This document shows, piece after piece, positions 48,401 to 60,599 of a stretch of DNA of 64,000 nt. The notes under the pieces are model-generated. The model did not search any database. It was not told the origin of the DNA and saw only the letters and a list, made by a program, of their open reading frames with translations. The position numbers were made by a program, and so were the translations under genes. Origin of the DNA: Valencia hispanica (taxonomy: Eukaryota; Chordata; Actinopteri; Cyprinodontiformes; Valenciidae); contig OY747723.1 of assembly GCA_963556495.2 (NCBI GenBank), positions 11,750,501 to 11,814,500 of the forward strand. The letters are read 5' to 3'. Position 1 is the first letter of the stretch, and every line of letters starts with the position of its first letter.

Positions 48401-49420
48401 TGTAATATTTAGTTATGTAAAGTGTACAGACCCCTTTATATTTGTCACTCTGTTTCATTGCAGCCATTTTCTAAAATCAAAAAAGATAATTTTATTTCTC
48501 ATTAATGTACAATCAGCACCCCATCTTGACGGAAGAAAAACAAATGTAGAAATTTTTGTGAATTTATTAAAAAAGAAAAACTGAAATGTAATATTACTAT
48601 AAACGGCTGGCTTGACGGCATATTTCCAAGTGTCGCCTCACTTGAAGGTGGTCTAACATGTGGTCGTCCACCTGGTCTACGAATGACGCGACGTCCTTCT
48701 TAGACCAGGGAGGACGGGTTCTTAGAAGGATGCAGCCCCTGAATTTGGACCACACAGCCTTTATATATGTGTATGCTCACACTCTCATACTTTTCCACTT
48801 CTTGTTACTTTTCCTCTCTTTCACCAGCATCAACTATACACAAACGCCCCCTAACGTATTGATTGCTAAGCACGGTCAGGCTGGGGACTGAAGAAGAAGA
48901 AGGAGCCCTGACGTTTTTCTCCTGCGCCGTGAGGGATTGCCAATTCGATTTGAATTATGTTACACCTTTTGCAGGGGTAGGGATGAAAACGAAAAAGCAA
49001 TACATTTTCTTTATCTTTTTAATTAGGTCACGGAACGAGCTACGCTGAATTGCAAAATGAAAAAGCAGTTTGGATAATTTATTTTTCATTTTATTTATGA
49101 GTCAAAAGGGCATTTGTATTCTGAAAATGAAAATGCATTTCTGCAAATGCATTTTCATTTTCAACTTTGACATTTCAAATTGAATTTTGTAACTATTTTG
49201 CTGGGATGCAATTTGAAAATTAAATCTTAAAAGCCCTTTTCTATTTAATTTTAATTAAGTTACAGAAAGAGCACTGTTGAACTGTAAAATGAAAAAGCAG
49301 TTAGGATGATCCGTTTTTAATTTTATTTATGAGTCAAAAATAGCAGCTAGATTTTGAAAATGAAAAAGCATTTGTGCTAATCCATTTTAATTTGATTTAT
49401 GTTACACATATGCTTCCATA

Positions 49421-50212
49421 CGATTACTACTGATGTCAAATGATAATAGTGTTCAATCAATTGCACTGGTTAACAAACATCTAATCCATGTCATAACTTC
49501 AACTCAATCCATGTATTAAATCAATTCAAACCTGAGGTACGTAGTTTAACATTTTAGTAACAGTTTAGTACATAACAAATGCTTAAAATTTGACTATCTG
49601 ACCCTGTTCTATGACCTGGGATGTTCTAAAGAGGCAAATAGGTCCTGATTGCCAGGGGGAGATGCTATGTGGTTTTAAAAAACTTCAGAGGAGTTGAAAA
49701 GAGCTAACAGGAAAACAAGCCTGAATAGAAAAAGTTGCAGAATTTTATTTCTAATTTCTGAACATTCTACTTTAAATAATAAAGGATTTGGAAAACTTCA
49801 GCAGCACAGGTTCGTGTGATGTGCACGTAAGTTGATTGACAGCCGACGAGGCGAAACTTGAATTGTATTGGCTAAAAAAATTTGGCGGTCAGTGTGAAAT
49901 GAATAGTGGTCTGTGGGAGGAAGGGGGGACTTAGGAAGAATAACAAATGTTGTGGAGCACCAGCCTTTTATCAAGGTATTGAATCACACTATCATTTTAA
50001 AGATTTATAAACCTTTGATACATAAATATATTCTCCGGACTGCAGCTTTTACCACAAAGCCAGTGACATGAATGTCATCCTCTTTTCTTGTCCACTACGT
50101 TTTGCTAGAAGCAAGGCTGGCTCTTGGCAGAGGCCACATAGATGGTTGCCAAGGGCTCCAACTGCTGAAGACAGCTGAAGAAAGATGCTGTGACAAAAAC
50201 AACAAAAAAATA
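49421..50212. other. Intron, nothing recognised
   Basis: Unique-looking sequence between the long-TIR element and a small tandem duplication. Confidence 0.4.
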
Positions 50213-50325
50213 AAAAAATAGAAACAATGTCTTGCCCTAACTTTTGCCCTCTACACATGTTCCGTAATAAAAAATAGAAACAATGTCCTGCCCTAACTTT
50301 TGCCCTCTACACATGCTCCGTAATA
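50213..50325. repeat. Two-copy tandem repeat, 56-bp unit
   Basis: The unit containing aatagaaacaatgtc, tgccctaacttttgccctct and acacatg.tccgtaat occurs twice head to tail, with two differences (T/C at each of two sites). Confidence 0.93.
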
Positions 50326-50559
50326 AAAAAAAATACATAAAACAGCCCCCCTTGTTCCTGATTCTGATTGACTGCTTACTGCTGTCACTAAAATGCGACG
50401 AAAAGGAAACTTGAACCTACCTACCTATTTGCTATAAACAGTTGATCCAACAAAGGAAAGTAAAAAGCTTAATTTGTTTGGATTTAAAATATTTTTTTGT
50501 GTCAGAGTTATTGGAAACCTTTCTAACATTGTCATTAAGGTACAGTTGAGCTAAATAAC

Positions 50560-50780
50560 AGAGGTGTGAACTTGAGTCACATGCCTTGGATTTGAGACAG
50601 ACTCGAGTCATTAATTCTTTCACTTTAGACTTCACTTGAAAAATCGTTAAAGAATTGTGATTCGAATTGAACTTTTACACCTATAACTTAGGACTTGACT
50701 TAGACTTGAACCTTTTTACTTTAAAAAGACTTGATATTTTACCCAATTTCTAAGGTTTAAAACACTTTATTTCAAAATTG
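50560..50780. repeat. GACTTGA-rich fish repeat, second block
   Basis: Begins gaggtgtgaacttgagtcac and continues with gacttgacttagacttgaac-type words. Same style as 38820-39000. Confidence 0.6.
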
Positions 50781-50877
50781 CACACTTATTGGTCATTTCA
50801 CTAATCACCTTTAAAAAAAAGGACACTGTACCTCTGAAAGTATGTGTGCCAGACCTGTAGCACAGCCAATCAATTGG

Positions 50878-51441
50878 GGTTGTGCGGGGGGAGGGGGCCG
50901 AACTCATCCTGGGTGTCTGTCTTTTGTACTTTTATAGTAGACCGAATGTTGGGGTGAGTATAGATCTTATTCTTCTTGGATGGGGCCGGGGGGACTGCCT
51001 TGAGCTCCGTGGGGCTTGGTGGTGCTGCAACCATTGGTCCTGGGGTGGGCGTGCCAGGGCCTCCCTTCCTTGGTGGATCTTGGTGAACAGGGGTGCCTAT
51101 TGGAGTCAGTGGGGGAGCTGGATCCCTGGAAAGGCATTTTGTTCCCCAGTCCTTCCCTTCCCATCTCCGGACACCTCTGTCCGCCGTCTCCATTGCTTTA
51201 CCACTCATTTAGGGCCTTGGGGTGTAGGCATGTCACCGGGGTGCGGGGAGGGGTTTCCATCCCCGCTACCCCTTGGTAGCCTGGGTCCCAATTTTACTGT
51301 ACAGCTTAGACACTCATAACATTCTTATGAGACACACATGTAGGGACTTTGGGGTGGGCAGACTTTTCGGCATCCAGAGGGGGAGCTGTTCAATCAGTTT
51401 CACCTCTGGTGCTGGTGCCCACTGCTAAACTGCGGTCCACT
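50878..51441 (+). mobile_element. LINE family X fragment
   Basis: From about 50990 it follows 25880-26310 closely (tggggcttggtggtgctg, cctattgg.gtcagtggggga, tgtagggactttggggtggg). It stops at 51441, where Rex1-like sequence begins. Truncated at both ends, without a poly(A) tail. Confidence 0.75.
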
Positions 51442-51442
51442 A

Positions 51443-53117
51443 GCTCTCTGTATTAAGCTTCTTGTCCATTTCTGATACACCCGACAATTGCAGAGTCATC
51501 TGAGTATTTCTGCAGATGACATGTCTCTGATTTGTACCGGAAGTTTGAGGTGTACAGAGTGAAAAAGAATGGTGAGAGTACGATCCGCTGTGGTGCTCCT
51601 GTGCTGCTGACCACCTGGTTTGACACACAATCCTTCAGTCTCATAAACTGTGTTCTGTTTGTCAGGTAGTTGTTGATCCAGGCGATTGTTTAGGGCTCCA
51701 CCTGGGCTTCAGGAGTTTCTGACAAAGCAAATCAGGCTGAATTGTGTTAAATGCACTGGAGAAATCAAAGAACATGATCCTCACAGTGCTTCCTGCTTTG
51801 TCCAGATGACAGTGGGTTGGTTGAAGCAGGTGGATGATGGCATCTTCAACTCCAATAAGCAATAAAAAATAAAAAAGCAATAAGCAAACTGCAGCAGGTC
51901 CTGATATGTTCTTGTTTGCTTATTCAGGTTAGTCCAAGACCTTCATGATGTGAGATGTCAGGGCAACAGGTCTATAGTCATTGATGACTGATGGGTGAGC
52001 TCTCTTTGGTACTGTAACAAGACATGATGTCTTCCACAACACTAGGGCCTTTTCCTGGGTCAGGCTAAGGTTGAAGAGGTGCTGCAGAATCCCACAGAGC
52101 TGCTCTGCACAGGCCTTCAGGACTATGGGGCTGACACCATCTGGACTTGCAGCCTTGTTCCGGTTCAGTTTCTCCACCTTTCTTCACCTGACTTTTAGAG
52201 ACAGACAAGTGGGAGGGGGAGGCAAAGGGGGTACCAGCATCTCCTGAACTGGTTGAAGACAAACTTGTGGAATCAGAAGAGTCAATGACTGAGGTGAAGG
52301 ATAAAACACCAGAGGTGTGCCTGGAAAGCTGTGGGTCAGAGGAGGGTGGGATGTTTGCTTGGCTGGGGATAGGAGAGGGGGATGCTGAGCTAGATCCTGA
52401 ACTGAACCTATTGAAGAATGCATTCAGTTTATTGGCTCTGTCCAGACTTCCATCTATCCAATCCTTCCTGTCCTTAAAGCCTGTGATCTTTTTCATTCCT
52501 GACCAGACATCTCTGATATTGTTCTGTAGTTTGTTCTCCAGCTTTTTCCTGTATGCCTCTTTGCTGTCTCTGATCTTTACCTTAAGTAGCTTCTGTATAC
52601 TCAATAAGTCCCCATCTCCCTCCCTGAAGGCTCTTTTTTTTCTTGTTTAGCAGTTCCTTCAGGTCACTGGTGATCCAGGGTTTGTTATTGGGGAAATGTC
52701 TCACTGTTCTGGTGGGGATGATGTTGTCCACACAGAAGTTTATATAGGCAGTCACACCCTCATGGCATTGATGTCCTCTCCATGTGTTTGGCAAAAAGTC
52801 ATCCAGTTTGTAGTCTCTAAACAACCTTGCAGGGCTTCTTCAGCTTCCTGTGACCATTTTCTCACAGTTCTTTTTGTCACAGGTTGCTTCTGAACAAGTG
52901 ATTTATATTCTGAGCAGAGAAAAACAAGATTGTGATCTGATTGTCCCAGAGGAGGTCTTGTTTTGGACATCTATGCATCTTTTACATTTGCATAAAACAA
53001 ATGCAAGGTCTTGTTCTCTCTTGTGCCGCAGCTGACAAACTGTTGAAATGTTGGAAGTGTAGACGAGAGCGAGGCATGATTAAAATCACTAGATATTGCC
53101 ACAAATGCATTCAGGTC
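51443..53117 (-). pseudogene. Rex1-like (CR1/jockey-group) LINE, main part
   Basis: Minus-strand frames in order: AFVAISSDFNHASLSSTLP (endonuclease), LGQSDHNLVFL (endonuclease DHN motif), KIRDSKEAYRKKLENKLQNN (linker), KAASPDGVSPIVLKACAEQL and VINDYRPVALTSHIMKVL (RT), MFFDFSSAFNTIQPDLLCQK (first catalytic Asp), SSTGAPQRIVLSPFF (altered from PQGTVLSP) and LQKYSDDSAIVGCI (catalytic YSDD). Frameshifts separate them. The 3' end is lost at 51443 against family X. Its 5' part lies at 61655-62110. Confidence 0.87.
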
Positions 53118-53125
53118 CTGGATCT

Positions 53126-53251
53126 GTTTTTTGTTTTTTTTCAGTTGTGCAGTTTTATTTCTACACATGTTCTATGAAAACATATTATAATGCTAATAGC
53201 AGTTAGCCTCATCTGTAAGTACAACTTTCTTTCTTTTTTTTTTGCTTTATT
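53126..53251 (-). other. Two successive L1 polyadenylation signals
   Basis: Read on the minus strand: AATAAA (53251-53246), an A-rich tract interrupted by G (53243-53226), about 84 bp of unrelated sequence (53225-53142), with a second AATAAA (53159-53154) near its end and then a second A tract (53141-53127). The layout fits a 3' transduction. Confidence 0.75.
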
Positions 53252-53305
53252 GAAATTTGTAAAGTGAACAGTCAGTCATTCCAGTTCAGTTTGTACAGTA
53301 AGTAT

Positions 53306-53708
53306 TAGGGATGTAAGAAAATATCGATACACCGATATATCGCAATATTTTATTTCCTGATATTGTATCGATATTCGGAAAAAAATCTAAAAATTATTAT
53401 TTTTTTGAATGGAACCATTGATGATGACAGTAACTTTTGTAGTAAAATTAAAATCATGACTGGTAGTTGGTGGCTGTTGTCACCTTCTTCGTTCCAGTGG
53501 ATCAACTAGATCTAGTAATAAAACTGGATATGTTAAAGTATGAAACAGGTTGGAGCATTTATAATGCTGTGACAGTTTTCCTACTGTTAAACTGAGTCAT
53601 AAAAATCACAATATATCGTCTAACTCATAGTATCTCGATATATCGTATTGTCTCCCCTGTATCGTGATACATATCGTATCGCCAGATTTTTGCCAATACA
53701 CATCCCTA
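53306..53708. mobile_element. hAT MITE, intact 403-bp copy
   Basis: Ends TAGGGATGTAAGAAAATATC and TGCCAATACACATCCCTA. Flanking octamers GTAAGTAT (53298-53305) and GTAGGTAT (53709-53716) match at 7 of 8. Both subterminal regions are rich in atatcgata words. It interrupts the L1 3' UTR and is the reference for the split copy at 22540-35753. Confidence 0.92.
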
Positions 53709-53894
53709 GTAGGTATACAAGGCAAAAAGAAAAAAACAAAACAATACAACAGAGAAATAAAAGAAGTAAACAAGAGATACAAAATAAAAAAGGGGGATGG
53801 GACAGACTTAATAATAGCTTTGTACTTGAAAATCGTATTTGTGACAGCTCATTTGTTGAACATTTCTGAATGAATTTCAATCATTGATAAAAAC

Positions 53895-56800
53895 CTTTTT
53901 TATTTGTAGTTTATTTAAGAGCCTGAAAGTAATAATCAATTTCAGCTAAAAACAAATTAAATAATGGGACTGAGTTTTGAAATTTACATTTATGGATGTG
54001 GAATTTTCCTAGCAAAATATAAAGATTGACAATGGCACAAATATTTTTATTTGGTTTCAAAATAAGTAATAATGTCCTTCCATTCAATTTTGACTTTGTA
54101 TGTTTTGCACAGTATATAATTTTCAAGTTCTCTCCAAAATGTAACACTATATGAACAACCATAAAATAAATGGGTTACATTTTCAGGTTCAGTTTTGCAA
54201 AATGTACATTTTCTATCAATGTCACAGAATCATGAAATGTATGTGTTGGATGGATATATGTTATGTAGTATTTTTAAATGTAATTCTCTTACTTTGTTTG
54301 TGATACAAAATCTAAAAGGAACAAGTTATTTTCATAGCGTTATGAAAACATTCTCCACTATGTTTATTGGTGCATTTCTTGCTCAAGAGATCGACACCAT
54401 TTATATAAAGAGTGTTAGCAGAAGTGTGTAGTGCATTCTGTTTTTTGTAGCCTTTCATCAACTCAATCAGTCCACTGGGAATTTACTTTATTACTGAGCT
54501 AAAATCTTTGAATTTGATAGTGAATGTTTTTTTCTGTGATAAAGTCATAACGAAGTAGTTGGCCGTCAGAGTTAAATAACTCTTTTAAATAGATTATATT
54601 TTTATCAATCCAATTCTGTAAATACAGTGATTTGTTCCTTTTAGTTATACATTCGTTGTTCCAGATAATAGGTCTATGTGGGGAAAAGTTGTGTGAATAA
54701 CAGTTTCCAAGCCAACAATGCTTGTTGATAAAATGTGGACATTTTAACTGGTAACTTTATAATATAATTACAAGACAATAAAAACTGAAGACCTCCAACA
54801 TTCCTAAAGATGTTGTGTGGAATGAAATGCCATAATGATTCTGGAATTTTTAAGCATTCTTTTAGCCTTTCACCTTAAATGTATAGTTCGGGTCCATGAA
54901 GTCCAGAAGGTCAAAACCACCTTTATCTTTTGGTCCACAAAGCAATGATTTCTTTAGATGATGGTGCTTATTATTCCACACAAAGTTAACAAACAAGTTA
55001 TTCATATTTTTATATGTGGAATCATACACATTAAGGGAAAAGGTTGGATACACAAATCTGGAAACACCTTCAGCTTTAGTTAAAAGGACTCTTCCTAAAA
55101 TTGATAGGTCTCTTTGGAGCCATGAGTTCAATATTGTTTAAGTTTTCACCATCCTGGGAGAGAAGTTGAGTTGTTGATGCTCCAGGTCATTTTTACAGAC
55201 ATGAATACCAAGGTATGCAACACAATTTTTGACAGGAATGTCGTATTTGATTGGTACAAACGTAAAATTTCACATTTAGATTTATTTAGTTTTAATCCGG
55301 AGGCAGTTGAGAATTAGTCTATTAATGAAATAGCATTTTCAATCTAATCTTTGTCCTTTAAGAATAATGCAGTGTTGTCTGCTAGTTGGATCAGTCTGAT
55401 TTCTTTACCAAAAATAGATAAACCTTTAATAACTGGGCTATTCAAAATGTGTAATGAAAGTAGTTCAACCACAATCAAAAATAAGAAAGGTGAAATCGGG
55501 CAACCCTGATGAACAGGTCTCATGACTGGAAATCTTTTAGTTGTATTTGGATATAGTATGACACAGCTGTCAATATTTTTATAAAACATTTCGATAGTTG
55601 ACACAAAGTTTGGACCAAAACCAAAAGTTTTGAGTGCTCTAAATAAGAAATAATGTTCTACCGTATCGAAAGCTTTATAGAAATCCAAAAACACAATAAG
55701 GGAATTGTTATGTATATTGTCAGAGTAGTCTAATAGATCAAGAACAAGCCTTATGTTTGAACTGATATGGCGATTGGTCATAAATCCAGTTTGCGTATCA
55801 GCTATGATCTCATCAAGATTTTTTTTTAATCTTTTGGCATAGACCAATGAGATATAATCTATGTTCAAAAGTGTGATAGGTCTCCAATTTTCTATAATAA
55901 GAAGATCTTTATCAGGTTTAGGAATTAAAGTTATAATACCCTGATTCATGCTTATGGACATTTCTTTTCTATCAAGGCATTCCCTAAATGTTTCTAATAA
56001 AGGATCAACAAGGATATCGCAGAAATGTAAATAAAATTCTACAGAGAGTCCATCATTGCCTGGAGATTTTCCCTTTTTCATTGATTGAATTGCCTCTGAA
56101 ATTTCTGATTTTGTTATGGGATGTTCACAAATAGTTTAAAGGTTTTCGGAGATAGTTGGTGCAAATTTTTTAACTGACTCAATAAATCTATCACAATCAT
56201 TGATATTGCAATTTGATTTGTATATATCATTATAAAATGAACCAACATGTTTTGAGATATCTAAATGATTAGTGATAATGTTATTATCAATCTTAAGAGC
56301 AGAAATATTGTTTTTTCTTTGGTGTCGTTTCTCAAGAGCAAAAAAATAACTAGAATTTCTTTCACTTAGTTCCAGCCATTTTGCTTTAGATCCTAGTAAA
56401 AGCCCCTTTAGCAATGTTAATATAAATATTATCTATTTCCTCCTTTAATCTTTTCAGTTTAATTTCTTCATCGTCTGATAGAGCATCTTTCTTCATCAAT
56501 ATGTTTAATTCATTCATGATATTGATTTCTTTAATGTCGTTCTTTTTTTTTATTTCTTTGCTCCGCCTCAATGCAACTTCTCTTACCTTGAATTTAAAAA
56601 ATTCCCATTTTTGTGTATGATTCATATCGGTATCCCCAAATATCTGTTCTGCTGTTTTTTCCACTATATTACAAAATGTAGCATCATTCAATAAATTATT
56701 ATTTAGCTTCCAAAAACCACGTAGATTACTTTGTTTTTGTTTATTGCCTACAAAATGAATAGTGATCAATTTGTGATCGGTTAAAGGAGCAAAATCATGA

Positions 56801-57972
56801 AAAGACAAACAAAATGTAAACATGAAGAAGATATTAACCACAAATCAATTCTGGATTGTGGAGATCTATTTGCATTACTCCAGGTAAAATCTTTTACATT
56901 AGAATTTAAGAATCTCCAGACATCTATAACTGCAAGTTGTTGACAGAGGAATGCAGTTTCAGTTTATTTATTTAATTCAATTCAGTTTATTTATATAGCG
57001 CCAATTCACAACAGATGTCATCTCAAGGCACTTAACAAGAAGTCATTTCAATACAATTATACAAACATTCCAATCAGTTAAAAAGTTTCCTATTTAAGGA
57101 ATCCCAGCAGATTGCGTCAGTCATTGGCGTGAGGTTGGGCAGATTTCCAACCACAGCAATCCTTCAGCAATCCCTCATACTGAGCAAGCATGTAGCGACA
57201 GTGGAGAGGAAAAACTCCCCTTTAACAGGAAGAAACCTCCAACAGAACCAGGCTCAGTAGGGGCGGCCATCTGCCACGACCGTCTGGGGGTTTGAGAAGA
57301 CAGAGCAGAACATAGAAGGAACAGAAGATCCGATATAAGAGAACTTTCTATGTTACAGAAAGTAAAAAGTTGATAACAGGACACAGTGGATCTTCAGTTA
57401 CTGAGAGGATCATCCCAGTCGATGACCCCCGTCCAACAGGGCATTGCAGCCAAGCAGGATACCAGACCAGGTGTATCTTCGATGGGGAGAAAAACACTGA
57501 GAGAAAACAAAGTTAACAGTCGAAATAACAGAATGTACTGTAATACAACTGGAGAGTCGTAGGAGAAAAGGAAGTAGCAGAGTGAAGAAAATTGTGCTTT
57601 TAAATTTTGAGTGTTGGGATGTTCTTATCGGTACTCTATCCATAAGATCATCTGGAGCATAATTATAATCCCCTCCAAGAATCATGTGGGCTCCCTTGTA
57701 TTTTGATTTAAAAAAATTACGTTTCTCATATTATTGTATGGACATAGATTCAGCCTGATTTGTGTTGATATGACTGTATAATTTACAAACTATAAAAAAG
57801 GTGTTGTCCAATTTGAAAACCAGAATAATCCACCTGCCTTCATCTGACGACACTGATTCCATAATGTTACCTTTAAAGTTGTTAAGGAGAATGGCTATGC
57901 CTGCTGAATGTTGAGAGGCGTGGCCGAAATAACATTGATCACCCCACTGTGCTTTCCAGAATTTCACATCAT
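53895..57972 (-). pseudogene. L1 ORF2 (endonuclease-reverse transcriptase) pseudogene
   Basis: Order on the minus strand: endonuclease piece [20 protein letters not shown] (57972-57731); a linker with DHKLITIHFVGNK and SNLRGFWKLNNNLL (56841-56386); LLGSKAKWLELSERNSSYFF (56414-56136); RT with GKSPGNDGL, NWRPITLLNID, FLDFYKAFDTVEH (first catalytic Asp), QGCPISPFLF and LIQLADNTALFL (55-56 kb); and a C-terminal region with NSWLQRDLSILGRVLLTKAE (55131-54862) ending LAEIDYYFQALK near 53920. The catalytic ADD box reads ADN. Stops and frameshifts are frequent; the N-terminal endonuclease is missing. Confidence 0.9.
56955..57590 (-). mobile_element. Non-LTR 3' tail (GAATT-tailed family), second copy
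   Basis: An inverted counterpart of 16980-17620: it begins with ATTCAATTCAGTTTATTTAT and the reverse of ggcgctatataaat, and ends near gctacttccttt on the minus strand. It sits inside the L1 ORF2 sequence. Confidence 0.8.
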
Positions 57973-57979
57973 TATCACT

Positions 57980-60024
57980 TGGTAGCCTCCCTCCGCCTTC
58001 GGGTGGGGGGACAGGTCCTGACTGTTGTTTGTGCTTACGCGCCAAACAGCAGATTAGATTACCCACCCTTCTTGGAGTCTTTGGAGGGGGTGCTGGAGAG
58101 TGCTCCTCCTGGGGACTCCCTTGTTCTGCTGGGGGACTTCAGCGCTCACGTGGGCAATGACAGTGAGACCTGGAGGGGTGTGGTTGGGCGGAATGGCCCC
58201 CCCGATCTGAACCCGAGTGGTGTCTTGTTATTGGACTTCTGTGCTCGTCATGGATTGTCCATAACAAACACCATGTTCAAGCATAAAGGTGTCCATATGT
58301 GCACTTGGCACAAGGACACCTTAGGCCGCAGCTCAATGATCGACTTGGTTGTCGTCTCATCTGATCTGCGGCCGCATGTTTTGGACACTCGGGTGAAGAG
58401 AGGGGCTGAGCTGTCCACTGACCACTACCTGGTGGTGAGTCAGCTCCGATGGTGGGGGAGGACGCCGGACAGACCTGGAAGGCCCAAACGTGTTGTGAGG
58501 GTCTGCTGGGAATGTCTGGCAGAGTCTCCTGTCAGAAGGAGCTTTAACTCACACCTCCGGCAGAACTTTGAACACGTCCGGGGGGAGGCGGGGGACACTG
58601 AGTCCGAGTGGACCATGTTCCGCGCCTCCATTGCCGAGGCGGCTGACCGAAGCTGTGGCCGCAAGGTGGTCGGTGCCTGTCGCGGCGGCAACCCCCGAAC
58701 CCGCTGGTGGACACCGGCGGTAAGCAAAAACTCGGGCGTGGGAGGAGTTTGGAGGGGCCATGGAAAACGACTTCCGTACGGCTTCGAAGCGATTCTGGTC
58801 CACCATCCGGCGTCTCAGGGGGGGAAAGCGGTCTGCCACCAACACTGTTTACAGTGGGGATGGTATACTGCTGAACTCGACGCGGGACGTTTTGGGTCGG
58901 TGGACGGAATACTTTGAAGACCACATCAATCCCTGGTTCTGGATAGGAGGGTCCGACGGATAGTCGAACCTCGGATCCAGGAGGAACAATGCGGTTTTCG
59001 TCCTGGCCGTGGAACACTGGACCAGCTCTACACCCTCAGCAGGGTCCTGGAGGGTGCGTGGGAGTTCGCCCAACCGGTCTACATGTGTTTTGTGGACTTG
59101 GAGAATGCGTTCGACAGTGTCCCTCGGGGGGCCCTGTGGGGGGTGCTCCGGGAGTATGGGGTACCGGGCCCCTTGATACGGGCTGTTAGGTCCCTGTACG
59201 ACCGGTGCCAGAGTTTGGTTCGCATTGCCGGCAGTAAGTCGGGCTTGTTTCCAGTGAGAGTTGGACTCCGCCAAGGTTGCCCTTTGTCACCGATCCTGTT
59301 CCTAACTTTTATGGACAGGATTTCTAGGCGCAGCCAAGGCGTTGAGGAAAAGGGTGGGGTGCCTTCTCCGGGTCGGGGATGGGGTCCTTCCCCAAGTGGA
59401 GGAGTTTAAGTATCTGGGGGTCTTGTTCATGAATGAGGGAAAAATGGAGCAGGAGATCGATAGACGGATTGGTGGGGCATCTGCAGTTATGCGGGCGCTT
59501 TACCGGTCTGTCGTGGTGAAGAGAGAGCTGAGCCGAAAGGCGAAGCTCTCGATTTACCGGTCATTCTACGGTCCTACCCTCATCTATGGTCACGAACTCT
59601 AGGTGGTGACGGAAAGAACGAGATCACGTATACAAGCGGCTGAAATGAGTTTCCTCCGCAGAGTGTCTGGGCTCTCCCTTAGAGATAGGGTGAGAAGCTC
59701 AGTCATCCGGAGGGGGCTCAGAGTAGAGCCGCTGCTTCTCCACATCGAGAGGAGTCAGTTGAGGTGGCTCGGGCATCTGGTCAGGATGCCTCCTGGACGC
59801 CTCCCTGGTGAGGTGTTTCAGGCACGTCTCACCGGGAGGAGGCCCAGGGGAAGGCCCAGGACACGCTGGAGGGACTCTGTTTCTCGGCTGGCCTGGGAGC
59901 GCCTTGGGGTTCCTCCCGAGGAGCTGGAACAAGTGGCTGGGGAGAGGGAAGTCTGGTTCTCTTTGCTTAGGCTGCTGCCCCCGCGACCCGACCCCGGATA
60001 AGCGGAAGAAAATGGATGGATGGA
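57980..60024 (+). pseudogene. RTE/Rex3-like LINE, 5'-truncated with internal deletions
   Basis: Flanked by TATCACT (57973-57979 and 60025-60031). Endonuclease with [30 protein letters not shown] and [14 protein letters not shown]; linker [19 protein letters not shown]; then RT with FVDLENAFDSVPRGALWGVL and GLRQGCPLSPILFLTFMDRI. Sequence then jumps from SRRSQGV into the FKYLGVLF region, deleting the FADD catalytic box (near 59340). A second deletion near 58930 removes the FKKGD/NYRGI part. The 3' tail ends GGATGGATGGAT. It inserts into L1. Confidence 0.88.
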
Positions 60025-60039
60025 TATCACTCGAATGAC

Positions 60040-60163
60040 CAATACACCACTTTGTATTGCTCTTTCACGTGGAATTCCAATAAAATTGATTCATGTTTGT
60101 GGCTGTAATGTGACATAATGTGGAAAAGTTCAAGGGGGCCGAATACTTTTGCAAGCCACTGTA
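60040..60163 (+). mobile_element. Tc1 terminal relic
   Basis: Text caccactttgtattgctctt, ccaataaaattgattcatg, tgtgacataatgtggaaaag and the end gaatacttttgcaagccact is the standard 3' end of a fish Tc1 element. Only about 120 bp remain. Confidence 0.8.
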
Positions 60164-60599
60164 TGTGAAATTCTTCAGACTTTTTTTTCCCCAAAGAAGT
60201 AAGACAGTTGCTTAAACAAAATTAACATTTATACTCTTGAAAAAAGTAGGATGTTTAACTACTCACAATGTAAAATGTAAATAAATTTAACATAGAAAAA
60301 TCAATATTTTACCACAATGTGTTGCATTGGTCAAATATTCATATGACTACCTTTTGGAGGTATGATAAGTTTTATAGAAAACAAAAATAATGTATTATTG
60401 GTTGTAAACATATTACCTAATAAACCTGAGGTATTTCAAAAAGAAAATCAATGTAGTGTCACAAAATTGTTATAACTAAAAATTGAACATTAACATTGTG
60501 AGCCTGAGGTAGAAGAAATACCTGTTAATCTTAGGTGACTTTCATAGTGAACTTAAGATATTTGAGTCATCTTGTTGACCTTTTAATAATCTCTTATTC
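60164..60599. other. Unassigned AT-rich segment
   Basis: AT-rich, without coding or repeat structure I can name. It lies where the L1 ORF1-ORF2 junction and N-terminal endonuclease would be expected, so that L1 sequence has been lost or replaced. Confidence 0.4.

Larger units (their letters stand above)
46111..49418. mobile_element. 3.3-kb DNA element with ~515-bp terminal inverted repeats
   Basis: Left arm 46111-46628 and right arm 48905-49418 are inverted copies, about 85-90% identical by eye. They start TGGAAGCGTATGTGTAAC and end GTTACACATATGCTTCCA, with TA on both outer sides. Each arm contains two diverged copies of a subrepeat with cattttcattttctaaat, gactcataaataaaatta and gctttttcattttac. 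The interior (46629-48904) has a promoter/first-exon-like segment, a GGAGA microsatellite, a Ser-rich frame and a TA microsatellite. No known transposase motif; class unassigned. Confidence 0.85.
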
